Below, in pieces: positions 42,954-51,438 of a DNA stretch of 64,000 nt; the first letter of the stretch is position 1, and the number at the start of each line of letters is the position of its first letter. Under the pieces are notes generated by a model, which did no database searches, had not been told where the DNA came from, and saw only the letters and a program-made list of their open reading frames with translations. The stretch comes from Cytobacillus firmus (GTDB taxonomy: Bacteria; Bacillota; Bacilli; Bacillales; Cytobacillaceae): contig NZ_CP098323.1 in the NCBI RefSeq assembly GCF_023657595.1, positions 582,001 through 646,000 on the forward strand. Reading direction: 5' to 3'. A program made the position numbers and the translations under genes.

Positions 42954-43487
42954 TTATTCTGAAAAAGCTTTTGAATAATGAACAACCCCGGCAGTATTTT
43001 TAAGAGCATTCTCTGTTAACTCCAGAGCCATGAACACTTCATCAGGCACTTCAAACGGGGCCTGGATATTCCAAAGGCTGGCTGGCTTAAAGCCGAACTT
43101 TGGATAGTAATCTTTATGGCCCAGAACGATTACGGATTGATATCCGGCCTCTTTTGCCTTGTAAAGTGCGGTACGAATCAATTGACTGCCGATGCCTTTT
43201 CCTTGATAAGCCGGAGCAACAGAAACCGGGGCAAGTGCCAGAGAATCTGCAGCTTTTTCACCATCACCTATGGTGATTTTTGATAGAAGTATGTGACCCG
43301 CAATCTCCTTAGCATGGGTTAACGCTACTAAAGAAAGCTCCGGAATGAATGCGTCTGAATTTCTGATTCTTTTAACAAGGAAATGTTCTGTCTTGTCGCT
43401 GTATCCTTCATTTAAAAAAGCTTCTTTGATCATTCCTTGCGTGGAATAATAGTCTGCAGGGAGTTCTTGCCGAATAAAAATATCCAT
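42954..43487 (-). CDS. GNAT N-acetyltransferase (YhbS-like)
   Basis: 177-residue acetyltransferase. The acetyl-CoA site is APVSVAPAYQGKGIGSQLIRTAL, followed by VIVLGHKDYYPKFGF as in the YhbS/COG3153 group. Substrate unknown. Monocistronic, with a terminator shared with the converging VOC gene. Confidence 0.88.
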   Translation of the reverse strand: MDIFIRQELPADYYSTQGMIKEAFLNEGYSDKTEHFLVKRIRNSDAFIPELSLVALTHAKEIAGHILLSKITIGDGEKAADSLALAPVSVAPAYQGKGIGSQLIRTALYKAKEAGYQSVIVLGHKDYYPKFGFKPASLWNIQAPFEVPDEVFMALELTENALKNTAGVVHYSKAFSE

Positions 43488-43536
43488 ATTGTAGTCTCCT
43501 GTCCTATAAGTGATTTATAAAGTTTGATATAAATGG

Positions 43537-43569
43537 CACTTTCTCATGCGGGCAGCCATGAAGAAAGTG
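43537..43569. other. Intergenic hairpin upstream of the acetyltransferase
   Basis: CACTTTCTCATG and CATGAAGAAAGTG are inverted (one bulged A) around an eight-base loop. There is no T run. Placed between divergent GNAT and DUF421 genes, it may be an operator. Confidence 0.4.
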
Positions 43570-43743
43570 TTGCTCCTCCACTCTAAACATAAGTTCAACA
43601 AACAAAGGCCTCCAATTTGGTGTGTTTCATTTTATTTAGTTATGCTGCGATGGTCAAAATCCTTTCGAAGGCCCCTTTCTGCCGTATAATCTCCTTCAGA
43701 GACCGAAAAGATAAGAACAACTATACAACAAAAGGAGTAAAAT

Positions 43744-44469
43744 ATGGGTGATTTTTTTTATCATTGTCTTCTTATATTAGGAAGAATTATTACCATTCTG
43801 CCTCTATTTCTTTTTATTACACTTTATATGGGAAGACGCTCGATAGGGGAGCTTCCGATCTTCGATTACCTGGTTATTCTTATACTAGGTGCTGTGGCTG
43901 GGGCGGATATCGCAGATCCGTCTGTCAGACATCTGGAAACTGGGTTTGCCATTATTGCCATCGGCATCTTTCAGAGAATCATCGGGAAAGTAAAAATTTC
44001 GAACAGGAAAATAGGAAAATTGATTACTTTCGAACCGGTGATTGTCATCTATAAGGGGAAATTGCTTCAGGCCAATTTAAGAAGGACTAACTATACGATC
44101 GATAACATTCTTCAAATGCTTAGGGAGAAAAATATTTTTGATATCCAGAATGTGGAGATGGGGGTGCTCGAAGGAAGCGGTATGTTAAGTGTCCAATTAA
44201 AACCTTCACAAATGCCAGCAACCCTTGGAGATTTGAACATTACCGAGAGTTCCAATCAAATAGCTTTTCCAGTGATTGTTGAGGGAGTGGTATACAACAC
44301 GGTACTTAAGCAGTTAGGTTTGGATAGGGACTGGCTCGAACGGGAGCTTTCCAGAAAAGGGATCTCCGTATTAGGGGATATATTTTTTGCCTCTATCAGC
44401 TCTAAGAAAGAGCTGCATATTTCCATGAAAAATGAACAAGCAGAATCCATACCACCTATCTATCATTAA
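43744..44469 (+). CDS. DUF421 (YetF/YcaP-type) membrane protein
   Basis: 241-residue protein with three N-terminal membrane helices, including YMGRRSIGELPIFDYLVILILGAVAGADIADPS, and a cytoplasmic C-terminal domain (about 85-230, with LRRTNYTIDNILQMLREKNIFDI). That is the standard YetF-family plan. Some members are expressed in sporulation, but the biochemical role is unresolved. AAAGGAGT precedes the ATG. The downstream stretch is a decayed reading frame. Confidence 0.85.
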   Translation: MGDFFYHCLLILGRIITILPLFLFITLYMGRRSIGELPIFDYLVILILGAVAGADIADPSVRHLETGFAIIAIGIFQRIIGKVKISNRKIGKLITFEPVIVIYKGKLLQANLRRTNYTIDNILQMLREKNIFDIQNVEMGVLEGSGMLSVQLKPSQMPATLGDLNITESSNQIAFPVIVEGVVYNTVLKQLGLDRDWLERELSRKGISVLGDIFFASISSKKELHISMKNEQAESIPPIYH

Positions 44470-44605
44470 CTTTCTTGTTATGGCTGAATGAGCACCCCGG
44501 AAAAGGCCTTCAAAGGAGAAATTGCTTTTTTATTGAATATGCAGGTAATGAGCTTAATAAAAAGGTGATTTCTTTGCTTTTTCATAATTTATTTTTGGAC
44601 CCCGA

Positions 44606-44971
44606 ATGTGGAGGGAACAGAAAGGTTTTAGGTATATAACTGCTTTCGGATTTATCAGCGTACCGGTAAATCTCAACGGGATCACAACAACTTTGATCCA
44701 GTATGATGATAGGGGGGAATGCAGAACGTTTTTTTTTTAATATCGAACTTCAGACAAACGATTTAGTAGATTGGATGACTGATAACATAAAAATAGAGGA
44801 ATTAGATTAGAAACGAAGAAAAACGGACTAGAAGATGACCTATCCGTTTTGTCCGAAAAGACTGTTAGCTCAATTAAATCGGTGTTTGGTGAAGCAGTTA
44901 CTGTCAATGTAGCTGTTATAAACGGTTTTTACTCAAAGATATTAGTACTGCTTTCTAAAAGAGGGGAGCTT
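44606..44971 (+). pseudogene. Frameshifted remnant of an unrecognised gene
   Basis: Reading through two frame changes gives a continuous protein-like sequence. A first segment (ITAFGFISVPVNLNG, 44606-44740) stops at a run of ten Ts. A second segment continues NIELQTNDLVDWMTDNIKIEEL up to about 44805. A third runs LETKKNGLEDDLSVLSEKTV into the frame of the next small gene. Protein-like character in successive frames, and shifts at a homopolymer and at an A/T-rich site, suggest decay (or, at the T run, sequencing error). Family unknown. Confidence 0.45.
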
Positions 44972-45190
44972 ATGAAATTATATTGGTTTTTGGTGTTATG
45001 TTCCTTATGCATTTGGGCTATAGTATCTGTCCTATTCCCCGAACCAAGTTGGTGGTCTATCTTTTCTTCGGATCGTTCAACGCACACACCTCTGATCGAA
45101 CAGCTTTCCATAAATAAAGTGTTTTCAATCATGATCCTTTATTTAGGTTTAGCTTACCTGTTACATCGTATATTTCAAAGAGGCAGATAA
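44972..45190 (+). CDS. Small membrane protein (72 aa)
   Basis: Two hydrophobic segments (about residues 3-20 and 48-66) with a polar loop FPEPSWWSIFSSDRS between. AGAGGGGAG lies 4 bases before the ATG. The frame is open upstream into the decayed sequence, so this could also be the tail of the broken gene rather than a separate one. Confidence 0.5.
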   Translation: MKLYWFLVLCSLCIWAIVSVLFPEPSWWSIFSSDRSTHTPLIEQLSINKVFSIMILYLGLAYLLHRIFQRGR

Positions 45191-45381
45191 AATCTTTTTA
45201 TGGTTAGCAGCGGTGGTGATTCCAGATAAGTCTCTGGTTTGGGAATTATTGAACATTCTGTGAATATCGCGGAAATAACACCTGATTTTAGTACCAGGTA
45301 TTATGTTTGTCACTATTCAATTAACCCCATTCGTCCAATAATGAAGAAGAAATAAATTGGCGATGAAATGGGGTAGTTCTT

Positions 45382-46335
45382 TTGAAATTTCCACAATTAA
45401 AAATCGGTCATATGACGCCTGAGTTTCCCATTATGCAAGGGGGAATGGGCGTAGGGATTTCGCTGAGCGGCCTGGCATCAGCGGTTGCGAATGCCGGGGG
45501 GATTGGAATTATTTCAGGAACAGGAATTAGCATTGAAGAGCTGAGGCTTCATATACGAAAGGCCAGGGCAGCTATCAAGGGTGAGGGCTATATTGGGGTG
45601 AATGTTTTATTTGCCATGAATGATTTTGCTGAAAAAATGAAGGCTGCCATTGAGGAAAAGGTGGATTTCATTATTTCAGGTGCAGGAATATCTAGAGATA
45701 TGTACAATTGGGGCAAAGAATCCGGGACACCGGTCATTTCGATTGTGTCATCTGCAAGGCTTGCCAAAATGTCTGAACGGCTGGGTGCTTCTGCTGTTGT
45801 CGTAGAGGGCAATGAGGCGGGAGGACATTTAGGGACCGAAAGGCCGTTATTCGATATTTTGCCAGAAGTCGTGGATGCTGTTAAGATTCCTGTCATAGCT
45901 GCAGGGGGAATCATGACAGGAGAAGATATCGCGCATGCCATTCGTGTCGGTGCTTCCGGTGTTCAGATGGGAACCAGGTTTGTCGCAAGTCAAGAATGTG
46001 ATGCACCCCTATCCTTCAAGGAAAAATATGTACAAGCCAAACAGGAAGATATCGTTATGGTGAAAACCACCGTAGGTTTGGAAGGCCGTGCCATTAAGAA
46101 TAACTTTACTGAACAAATATCTGACAATAAAAAGGTGAAAATCAAGAAATGCATCGATTGTCTGAAAAACTGCTCCTACCGCTTTTGCACATTGGATTCT
46201 CTGGTCACATCCATGGAGGGGGACTGTGAGAATGGTCTCGTATTTGCGGGGGCAAGAGTCCATGAAATTAACGAGATTTTGCCTGTTCAGACGATCATTC
46301 ATAAGATCAAAAGGGAATATGAAGCGTGTGTTTAA
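45382..46335 (+). CDS. FMN-dependent NAD(P)H oxidoreductase (nitronate monooxygenase/FabK family)
   Basis: 317-residue TIM-barrel flavoenzyme. PIMQGGMGVGISLSGLASAVANAGGIG starts the barrel, VVVEGNEAGGHLG holds the family histidine, and IAAGGIMTGEDIAHAIRVGASGVQMGTRFVA binds phosphate. A C-terminal cysteine-rich segment (KCIDCLKNCSYRFCTLDS) is an unusual extension suggesting a metal or redox site. It may oxidise nitronates or act as an enoyl reductase; the genomic context does not decide. TTG start. Confidence 0.85.
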   Translation: MKFPQLKIGHMTPEFPIMQGGMGVGISLSGLASAVANAGGIGIISGTGISIEELRLHIRKARAAIKGEGYIGVNVLFAMNDFAEKMKAAIEEKVDFIISGAGISRDMYNWGKESGTPVISIVSSARLAKMSERLGASAVVVEGNEAGGHLGTERPLFDILPEVVDAVKIPVIAAGGIMTGEDIAHAIRVGASGVQMGTRFVASQECDAPLSFKEKYVQAKQEDIVMVKTTVGLEGRAIKNNFTEQISDNKKVKIKKCIDCLKNCSYRFCTLDSLVTSMEGDCENGLVFAGARVHEINEILPVQTIIHKIKREYEACV

Positions 46336-46363
46336 TGTTATAATGGTGCATTGCTTAAAGTCG

Positions 46364-46389
46364 GGCTGCCAATTAGGCGGCTTTTTTTT
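46364..46389 (+). terminator. Terminator after the flavin oxidoreductase
   Basis: GCTGCC pairs with GGCGGC around five bases, followed by eight Ts. Confidence 0.8.
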
Positions 46390-46485
46390 GTTTTAAAAGG
46401 GTGTTTTGAGGCTGGAGGAATAATTCATATTAATATAGAATACCTTTTAATGGAATATAGTGTAAAAATGATTGGGTGAAGAAAT

Positions 46486-47094
46486 ATGGAGAATAAGCGA
46501 CATAGTTATGATAGAAATTCTAATTCTTTAATCATCGTAATCCACGAAATCTATGGAATAAATCAACATATAAAGAGTTTTTACGAATTGTTAACCAAGC
46601 AGAATTTTGAAGTGATATGCCCCAATTTATTAGAGCGAGAGATGCCTTTTGATTATTCTCAAGAGGAAGACGCTTATCATCACTTTATGGAACATGTTGG
46701 TTTCGATAGAGCGGCACGTAAAGTCAAAGATTTGTTATTGGATGTTAAAGATGAATACGAAACAATATATATCATTGGATTTAGTATAGGTGCAACTATT
46801 GCCTGGCTGTGCAGCGAGGAAGATTGTGTGGATGGAATAGTTGGATACTATGGTTCAAGGATTAGGGACTATTTAGAGGTGACACCCCGGAGTCCTGCCA
46901 TGCTATTTTTTCCGCAAGAAGAGCAATCTTTTAATGTTGATGAGTTAGTATTGGCTTTGGAGAAAAAGAAAATTAAAGCATATAAATTTACCGGGAAACA
47001 TGGATTCAGTGATCCTTATTCCTCTAAGTATGATGCAAAATCAGAACAAGAAGCATTTAGCAAAATGCTGGATTTTTTATTGCATATTGATTGA
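46486..47094 (+). CDS. Dienelactone hydrolase-like alpha/beta hydrolase
   Basis: 202-residue protein with the DLH layout: an early VIHEIYGIN segment with Glu, the nucleophile elbow IGFSIGATIA and a late HGFSDPYS histidine. The nucleophile is Ser, where classic dienelactone hydrolases have Cys, so it is more likely an esterase of the DLH superfamily. Single gene with its own terminator. Confidence 0.8.
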   Translation: MENKRHSYDRNSNSLIIVIHEIYGINQHIKSFYELLTKQNFEVICPNLLEREMPFDYSQEEDAYHHFMEHVGFDRAARKVKDLLLDVKDEYETIYIIGFSIGATIAWLCSEEDCVDGIVGYYGSRIRDYLEVTPRSPAMLFFPQEEQSFNVDELVLALEKKKIKAYKFTGKHGFSDPYSSKYDAKSEQEAFSKMLDFLLHID

Positions 47095-47213
47095 GATATT
47101 ATAATGCCCTCGTTATCACCTGATATTTAAGAAAAGTTTACAAGCCCGTTCAATATTCTTAATACTAAGATGCTAATTTAGATGTAGCGGGGATAGCATG
47201 TGTGGCTATCATG

Positions 47214-47246
47214 GCATTTGGCGCAGGTGGAGCCAAGTGCTTTTTT
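47214..47246 (+). terminator. Terminator after the hydrolase
   Basis: GCATTTGGC pairs with GCCAAGTGC (one wobble), followed by six Ts. A second hairpin, GATAGC/GCTATC, stands just upstream. Confidence 0.75.
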
Positions 47247-47271
47247 GTTTTATACCGGGAATACTTAACTA

Positions 47272-47301
47272 TTTACAAAAATTATCTTGGGATAATATAA
47301 T
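47272..47301 (+). promoter_or_regulatory. Promoter of the c-di-AMP riboswitch transcript
   Basis: TTTACA, an 18-base spacer and TATAAT, directly upstream of the aptamer. Confidence 0.7.
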
Positions 47302-47315
47302 GATTTAGTGTTCTA

Positions 47316-47452
47316 TGCTTAATCTTATTTTAAGAACGGGGGACCCATTATTTACGGCGGAGTTTCCGCACGGGGTGAATCCGAAAGATGGAAGGGCTTA
47401 CTGTTTCCGCAGTCCTAACCCGAAAGCTAACCTCGTCAGCGTTTAAGGAAAC
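47316..47452 (+). ncRNA. Cyclic di-AMP riboswitch (ydaO/yuaA class)
   Basis: The conserved blocks of the ydaO aptamer occur in order: ACGGGGGACCCA, a variable hairpin (GCGGAG/TTTCCGC), GGGGTGAATCC, AGGGCTTACTG, TAACCCGAAAGCTAACCTCG and TCAGCGTTTAAGG. It is followed by an intrinsic terminator and then a GltP/GltT-type symporter. In this class c-di-AMP binding generally promotes termination, so high c-di-AMP should switch off the transporter. Confidence 0.9.
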
Positions 47453-47474
47453 AGAAGATAATATGAATCAGAGT

Positions 47475-47504
47475 GAATTGACAATTGTCGATTTTCTTTT
47501 TTTT
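47475..47504 (+). terminator. Riboswitch expression-platform terminator
   Basis: GAATTGACA pairs with TGTCGATTT around AT, followed by a long T-rich run. Confidence 0.7.
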
Positions 47505-47569
47505 GAGATCAGCTTTGTTTCCCTTGCCTGCGCAGCATGTTAAAACTAAACAAGAAGGTAGGGTAATTG

Positions 47570-48832
47570 ATGAAAAGAATTAAATTAAGTTTAGCCACTC
47601 AAATTTTTATCGGTCTTGTCCTGGGGATTGTGGTTGGCGGTATCTTTTACGGTAATGAAGCAGCGCAAAGTGCCTTACAGCCATTTGGCGATCTGTTCAT
47701 CCGTTTAATTAAAATGATTGTGGTTCCTATTGTACTATCCACGATTATCGTTGCTATTGCTGGTGTAGGTGATTTAAAATCCGTTGGTAAGCTTGGCGGT
47801 AAATCATTGACCTATTTTATCGGCATGACGTTGGTTGCCATTGTGGTTGGCTTAATCGCCGGGAATGTATTTCAGCCAGGTGCCGGCCTGAATATGGACA
47901 GCCTGCAGCAAAGTGACATTTCAAGCTATGTCGAAACCAATAAAGAGCAGGAAGGCAAGTCTGTAGCGGATACATTCTTGCATATTGTGCCTACTAATCC
48001 GGTACAAGCCATGGTTGAAGGCGATATGCTGGCGATTATCTTCTTTGCTGTTGTATTTGGACTCGGAATCGCAGCAATTGGAGATGTCGGAAAGCCGGTT
48101 CTGAGATTTTTCGAAGGTACAGCCAAGGCGATGTTCTATGTAACGAACCTATTTATGAAGTATGCGCCGATCGGGGTATTTGCCTTAATTGGTGTTACGA
48201 TTTCCAAGTATGGCTTCGCCTCACTGATTCCATTAGGCAAGCTGGCGCTTACTGTATATGGATCGATGATTTTCTTTGTTCTAGTTGTTCTGGGAGTCAT
48301 GGCCAAAATTGTCGGGTTCAGTATCTTTAAATTATTGAAGATGATCAAAGAGGAATTAATTTTGGCATTTTCAACAGCAAGCTCGGAAACAGTTCTTCCA
48401 AGAATTATGGACAAAATGGAGAAAGCGGGAAGCCCGAAACATATTTCTTCATTCGTTATTCCGACAGGCTATTCTTTTAACCTGGACGGATCTGTTTTAT
48501 ATCAGGCGATTGCCTCTTTATTTATTGCCCAGATGTTTGGGATCGAATTAAGCATCGGACAGCAAATTACGCTAATGTTAGTGCTGATGGTTACATCGAA
48601 AGGAATGGCGGGTGTACCGGGCGTATCCTTTGTGGTGCTGCTGGCGACATTCAGTACCATTGGATTGCCTGCAGAAGGCCTTGCCTTTATTGCCGGCATC
48701 GACCGTATCCTTGATATGGGACGCACAGCAGTTAACGTGGTGGGGAACTCACTGGCGGCAATTGTTATTGCGAAGTGGGAAGGGCAATTCAACCCTCCAG
48801 CAGAAGAAAGATTTGAACAACAAGCTTCATAA
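47570..48832 (+). CDS. Dicarboxylate/amino acid:cation symporter (GltP/GltT/DctA family)
   Basis: 420-residue DAACS-family transporter. Signature parts are ASSETVLPRIMDKMEKAG (the serine-rich re-entrant loop), SFVIPTGYSFNLDGSVLYQAIASLFIAQ, and the C-terminal GIDRILDMGRTAVNVVGNSLAA, with the Asp and Asn that bind substrate and cation. It imports glutamate/aspartate or C4-dicarboxylates. The ATG after AAGGTAGGG is used (a TTG lies just before it). Control by c-di-AMP points to glutamate as counter-ion in K+ and osmotic balance. Confidence 0.92.
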   Translation: MKRIKLSLATQIFIGLVLGIVVGGIFYGNEAAQSALQPFGDLFIRLIKMIVVPIVLSTIIVAIAGVGDLKSVGKLGGKSLTYFIGMTLVAIVVGLIAGNVFQPGAGLNMDSLQQSDISSYVETNKEQEGKSVADTFLHIVPTNPVQAMVEGDMLAIIFFAVVFGLGIAAIGDVGKPVLRFFEGTAKAMFYVTNLFMKYAPIGVFALIGVTISKYGFASLIPLGKLALTVYGSMIFFVLVVLGVMAKIVGFSIFKLLKMIKEELILAFSTASSETVLPRIMDKMEKAGSPKHISSFVIPTGYSFNLDGSVLYQAIASLFIAQMFGIELSIGQQITLMLVLMVTSKGMAGVPGVSFVVLLATFSTIGLPAEGLAFIAGIDRILDMGRTAVNVVGNSLAAIVIAKWEGQFNPPAEERFEQQAS

Positions 48833-48842
48833 TAGATTTGGA

Positions 48843-48879
48843 AACACTAACAAATGGTATCGTTTGTTAGTGTTTTTTT
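48843..48879 (+). terminator. Terminator after the symporter
   Basis: AACACTAACAAA pairs with TTTGTTAGTGTT around eight bases, followed by a T run. Confidence 0.88.
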
Positions 48880-48900
48880 GTGGAGCAGGATAGTTCTGGT

Positions 48901-49472
48901 TCGGACACAGGAAGGGAAAATCCTCGGGGCTGAGTCCGAAGTTGGCTCAGGTTCGGACACAGGAAGGGGAAAACACCGGGTTTGAGTCTGAAGTTGGTTT
49001 AAGTTCAGACACAGGAAGAGGAAAACACCGGGTTTGAGTCCGAAGTTGGTTCAGGTTCGGACACAGGAAGGGGAAAACACCGGGTTTGAGTCTGAAGTTG
49101 GTTTAAGCTCAGACACAGAAAGGGGAAAACGTCGGGTCTGAGTCCGAAGTTGGCTCAGGTTCGGACACAGGGAGAGGAAGATGACGGGTTTGAGTCCGAA
49201 GTTGGCTCAGGTTCGGACACAGGAAGGGGAAAACACCGGGTTTGAGTCTGAAGTTGGTTTAAGTTCAGACACAGAAAGGGGAAAACGTCGGGTCTGAGTC
49301 CGAAGTTGGCTCAGGTTCGGACACAGGAAGGGGAAAACACCGGGTTTGAGTCCGAAGTTGGTTCAGGTTCGGACACAGGAAGGGGAAAACGTCGGGTTTG
49401 AGTCTGAAGTAGGTGCAGGTTCGGACACAGGAAGGGGAAAACGCCGGGTTTAAGTCCGAAGTAAGAGCAGCA
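48901..49472. repeat. 52-bp tandem repeat array B, eleven units
   Basis: TCGGACAC or TCAGACAC recurs every 52 bases exactly at 48901, 48953, 49005, 49057, 49109, 49161, 49213, 49265, 49317, 49369 and 49421. Each unit junction contains inverted arms GTCCGAA and TTCGGAC with an 11-base loop. In three junctions both arms change together to GTCTGAA and TTCAGAC, keeping the pairing. A fourth GTCTGAA faces TTCGGAC. The repeat matches array A at 25.7 kb in period, arms and loop length. No gene fits in the gap. Confidence 0.93.
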
Positions 49473-49599
49473 GCAAACAAAAAAAGGGGAAACCGGCGAA
49501 ACAGCCAAATATGAAAAGTAAAATGCGGCTCCAGCTTTTATCAACTAGCCCTTTAGGGTCATAATTATATTATAATGAAGAAAAAAGGGAGGTACTCAT

Positions 49600-50166
49600 A
49601 TGACACAGGGAAGTAAGGCGCTGTCACCAGAACAGCGGGATGAATTGCTGCAAACATTGAAGGCCCGTTTTGAGAAGAATACGCACAGGCATGAAGGGCT
49701 GGTATGGGCAGATGTACAAGCTAAGCTTGAGGCTAATCCTGAGAAATTATGGTCGCTGAATGAAATGGAAGAAACGGCCGGCGAACCGGATGTTGCCGGG
49801 TATGATGAAGAGACGGGCGAATACATATTTTATGATTGTGCAGCAGAAAGTCCTAAGGGCCGCAGAAGTTTTTGCTACGATCGTGAAGCGCTGGAGGCAA
49901 GGAAAAAACATAAGCCGGAAAACAGTGTGATGGATATGGCAGCTGCCATGGGCGTTGAGCTTTTAACGGAAGAGCAATACCGGGAGCTCCAGGAGCTTGA
50001 AGCTTTTGATAAGAAAACATCGAGCTGGGTGCAGACACCTGCTCATATCAGAAAACTTGGCGGGGCTCTCTTCTGTGACCGCCGCTACGACACGGTCTTT
50101 GTGTATCACAATGGAGCTGATTCCTACTATGCTGCAAGGGGGTTCCGCGGCTCGCTGAGAGTTTAG
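49600..50166 (+). CDS. DUF4256 protein
   Basis: 188-residue soluble protein of the DUF4256 family, with the segments LLQTLKARFEKN, GYDEETGEYIFYDCAAESPKGRRSFCYDREALE and LGGALFCDRRYDTVFVYHNGADSYYAARGFRG. The family is widespread in bacteria with no known function. AAAGGGAGG precedes the ATG, and a TATAAT lies about 30 bases upstream. Confidence 0.82.
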   Translation: MTQGSKALSPEQRDELLQTLKARFEKNTHRHEGLVWADVQAKLEANPEKLWSLNEMEETAGEPDVAGYDEETGEYIFYDCAAESPKGRRSFCYDREALEARKKHKPENSVMDMAAAMGVELLTEEQYRELQELEAFDKKTSSWVQTPAHIRKLGGALFCDRRYDTVFVYHNGADSYYAARGFRGSLRV

Positions 50167-50225
50167 GTTCAGTGAAAAACTAAGTAAAAAGAGAAAGGGT
50201 CAGTAGTGCACTCATATTGATTGAG

Positions 50226-50258
50226 GCGTTAATCCGGGAAGGGATTAACGCTATTTTT
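50226..50258 (+). terminator. Terminator after the DUF4256 gene
   Basis: GCGTTAATCC pairs with GGATTAACGC around six bases, followed by TATTTTTG. Confidence 0.85.
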
Positions 50259-50297
50259 GTAGAACTGCCTTGATATTACTGATAATGGAGAAGTAGG

Positions 50298-50479
50298 ATG
50301 AAGACCATTATTAAGGCTGATATTGAAGATATGTGCAACATTGTAAATATAGACAGTTAGGTTATGGGTAAACAAGCAGCCGAGATTATACTCAACTATG
50401 AAAGAGGGGGTCGTATTACTGTGAAAGTCAGAGCGGTATAGTTGAAAATTTAGATGAAGGAGATCCTGAAATCATTTAA
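50298..50479 (+). pseudogene. Internally deleted GNAT acetyltransferase remnant
   Basis: The first codons read MKTIIKADIEDMCNIVNIDS, an acetyltransferase-type N-terminus, then a stop. A later frame gives IVENLDEGDPEII, which resembles the C-terminal end of the same family. About two thirds of a gene is missing between, leaving a 180-base scar. The identification rests on these two short segments. Confidence 0.45.
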
Positions 50480-50500
50480 TACAAATTAAAATAGATTCTA

Positions 50501-50539
50501 ATGCAAGATTCCTTATAAATAAGAATCTTGCATTTTTTT
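50501..50539 (+). terminator. Terminator before the sialic-acid operon
   Basis: ATGCAAGATTC with a bulged C, then TTA, pairs with TAAGAATCTTGCAT, followed by a T run. Confidence 0.85.
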
Positions 50540-50611
50540 GTTTGACTCGGATTCTACAATGATATAAATTTCATTTATTTTGATAATAAACTGTCATTTT
50601 TAAAAATAAAA

Positions 50612-50640
50612 TTGACAATAAAATATCACGGTGATATAGT
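50612..50640 (+). promoter_or_regulatory. nan operon promoter
   Basis: TTGACA, a 17-base spacer and TATAGT. Confidence 0.8.
50623..50637. promoter_or_regulatory. nan operator (RpiR-family candidate)
   Basis: ATATCAC-G-GTGATAT, a perfect palindrome filling the -35/-10 spacer. The RpiR-type regulator at the end of the operon is the obvious ligand-responsive repressor for it. Confidence 0.7.
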
Positions 50641-50646
50641 GACGAT

Positions 50647-50661
50647 ATGAAAACGTTTTCT
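50647..50661 (+). promoter_or_regulatory. CcpA cre site at the nan start point
   Basis: ATGAAAACGTTTTCT matches WTGNAANCGNWNNCW at every position and lies at the predicted transcription start, so glucose repression by CcpA is expected. Confidence 0.8.
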
Positions 50662-50733
50662 GAGCATTTTCTTGTGTGCAGGGATGATTGCCGTTATGGA
50701 AGCATCAAAGGAATGACAGGTAGGAGAGGTATT

Positions 50734-51411
50734 ATGGATGTATTAGATAAGATAAAAGGCAGATTAATAGTTTCGTGTCAGGCCCTTGAAGATGAGCCGC
50801 TTCATGATTCATATATTATGAGTAAGATGGCTTTTGCGGCAAAGCTAGGAGGGGCTTCCGGAATTAGAGCAAACAGCGTGAAAGATATCCGTGCAATCAA
50901 GAAGGAGGTCGATCTTCCCATCATTGGGATTATCAAAAAGGATTATCCCGGCAGCGGAGTGTATATTACGGCAACGGAAAAAGAAGTAGATGACCTGTAT
51001 CAGGAAGGTGTGGATATCATTGCTTTTGATGCAACAAAGCAAGTCCGTCCGGATGGAAAAAGTTTTCAGGGATTTTTTGCAGAAGTGAAAGCCAGGTACC
51101 CGGACCAGCTGTTTATGGCTGATATTTCTACATTAGAAGAAGCGCTGGCAGCTGAAAAAGCCGGAGTTGATATTGTGGCAACCACTTTAGCGGGATATAC
51201 TCCTTATTCGGAAGGAGTTGTTCCTTTGGAATTACTGGAACAAGTAATATCCCATGTTTCAGTTCCTGTTATAGCGGAAGGAAATATGGATACACCGGAA
51301 AAAGCAAAAAGGGCTATTGAATTAGGAGCTCATGCAGTTGTTGTAGGAAGTGCCATTACACGTCCGAAATTAATTACAGAGAAATTTGCAAAAGCTATAC
51401 AAAACTACTAG
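50734..51411 (+). CDS. nanE: N-acetylmannosamine-6-phosphate 2-epimerase
   Basis: 225-residue TIM-barrel epimerase converting ManNAc-6-phosphate to GlcNAc-6-phosphate. Family segments are [61 protein letters not shown] and the phosphate-binding [12 protein letters not shown]. The ATG after AGGAGAGGT is chosen; upstream in-frame codons overlap the cre site. First gene of the operon, directly before nanA. Confidence 0.95.
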   Translation: MDVLDKIKGRLIVSCQALEDEPLHDSYIMSKMAFAAKLGGASGIRANSVKDIRAIKKEVDLPIIGIIKKDYPGSGVYITATEKEVDDLYQEGVDIIAFDATKQVRPDGKSFQGFFAEVKARYPDQLFMADISTLEEALAAEKAGVDIVATTLAGYTPYSEGVVPLELLEQVISHVSVPVIAEGNMDTPEKAKRAIELGAHAVVVGSAITRPKLITEKFAKAIQNY

Positions 51412-51438
51412 TGAAAATTAGAAATGAGGGTGTTCGAG

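Noticed and set aside
48901..49472. Possible CRISPR array
   Set aside because: The units are contiguous 52-bp repeats without unique spacers of constant length, and no cas gene is present.
49265..49544. Open frames on the minus strand across the 52-bp array (Pro/Phe-rich peptides)
   Set aside because: They exist only because repeat units lack stops in some frames; 52 is not a multiple of 3, so the frame rotates from unit to unit, and there is no ribosome site.
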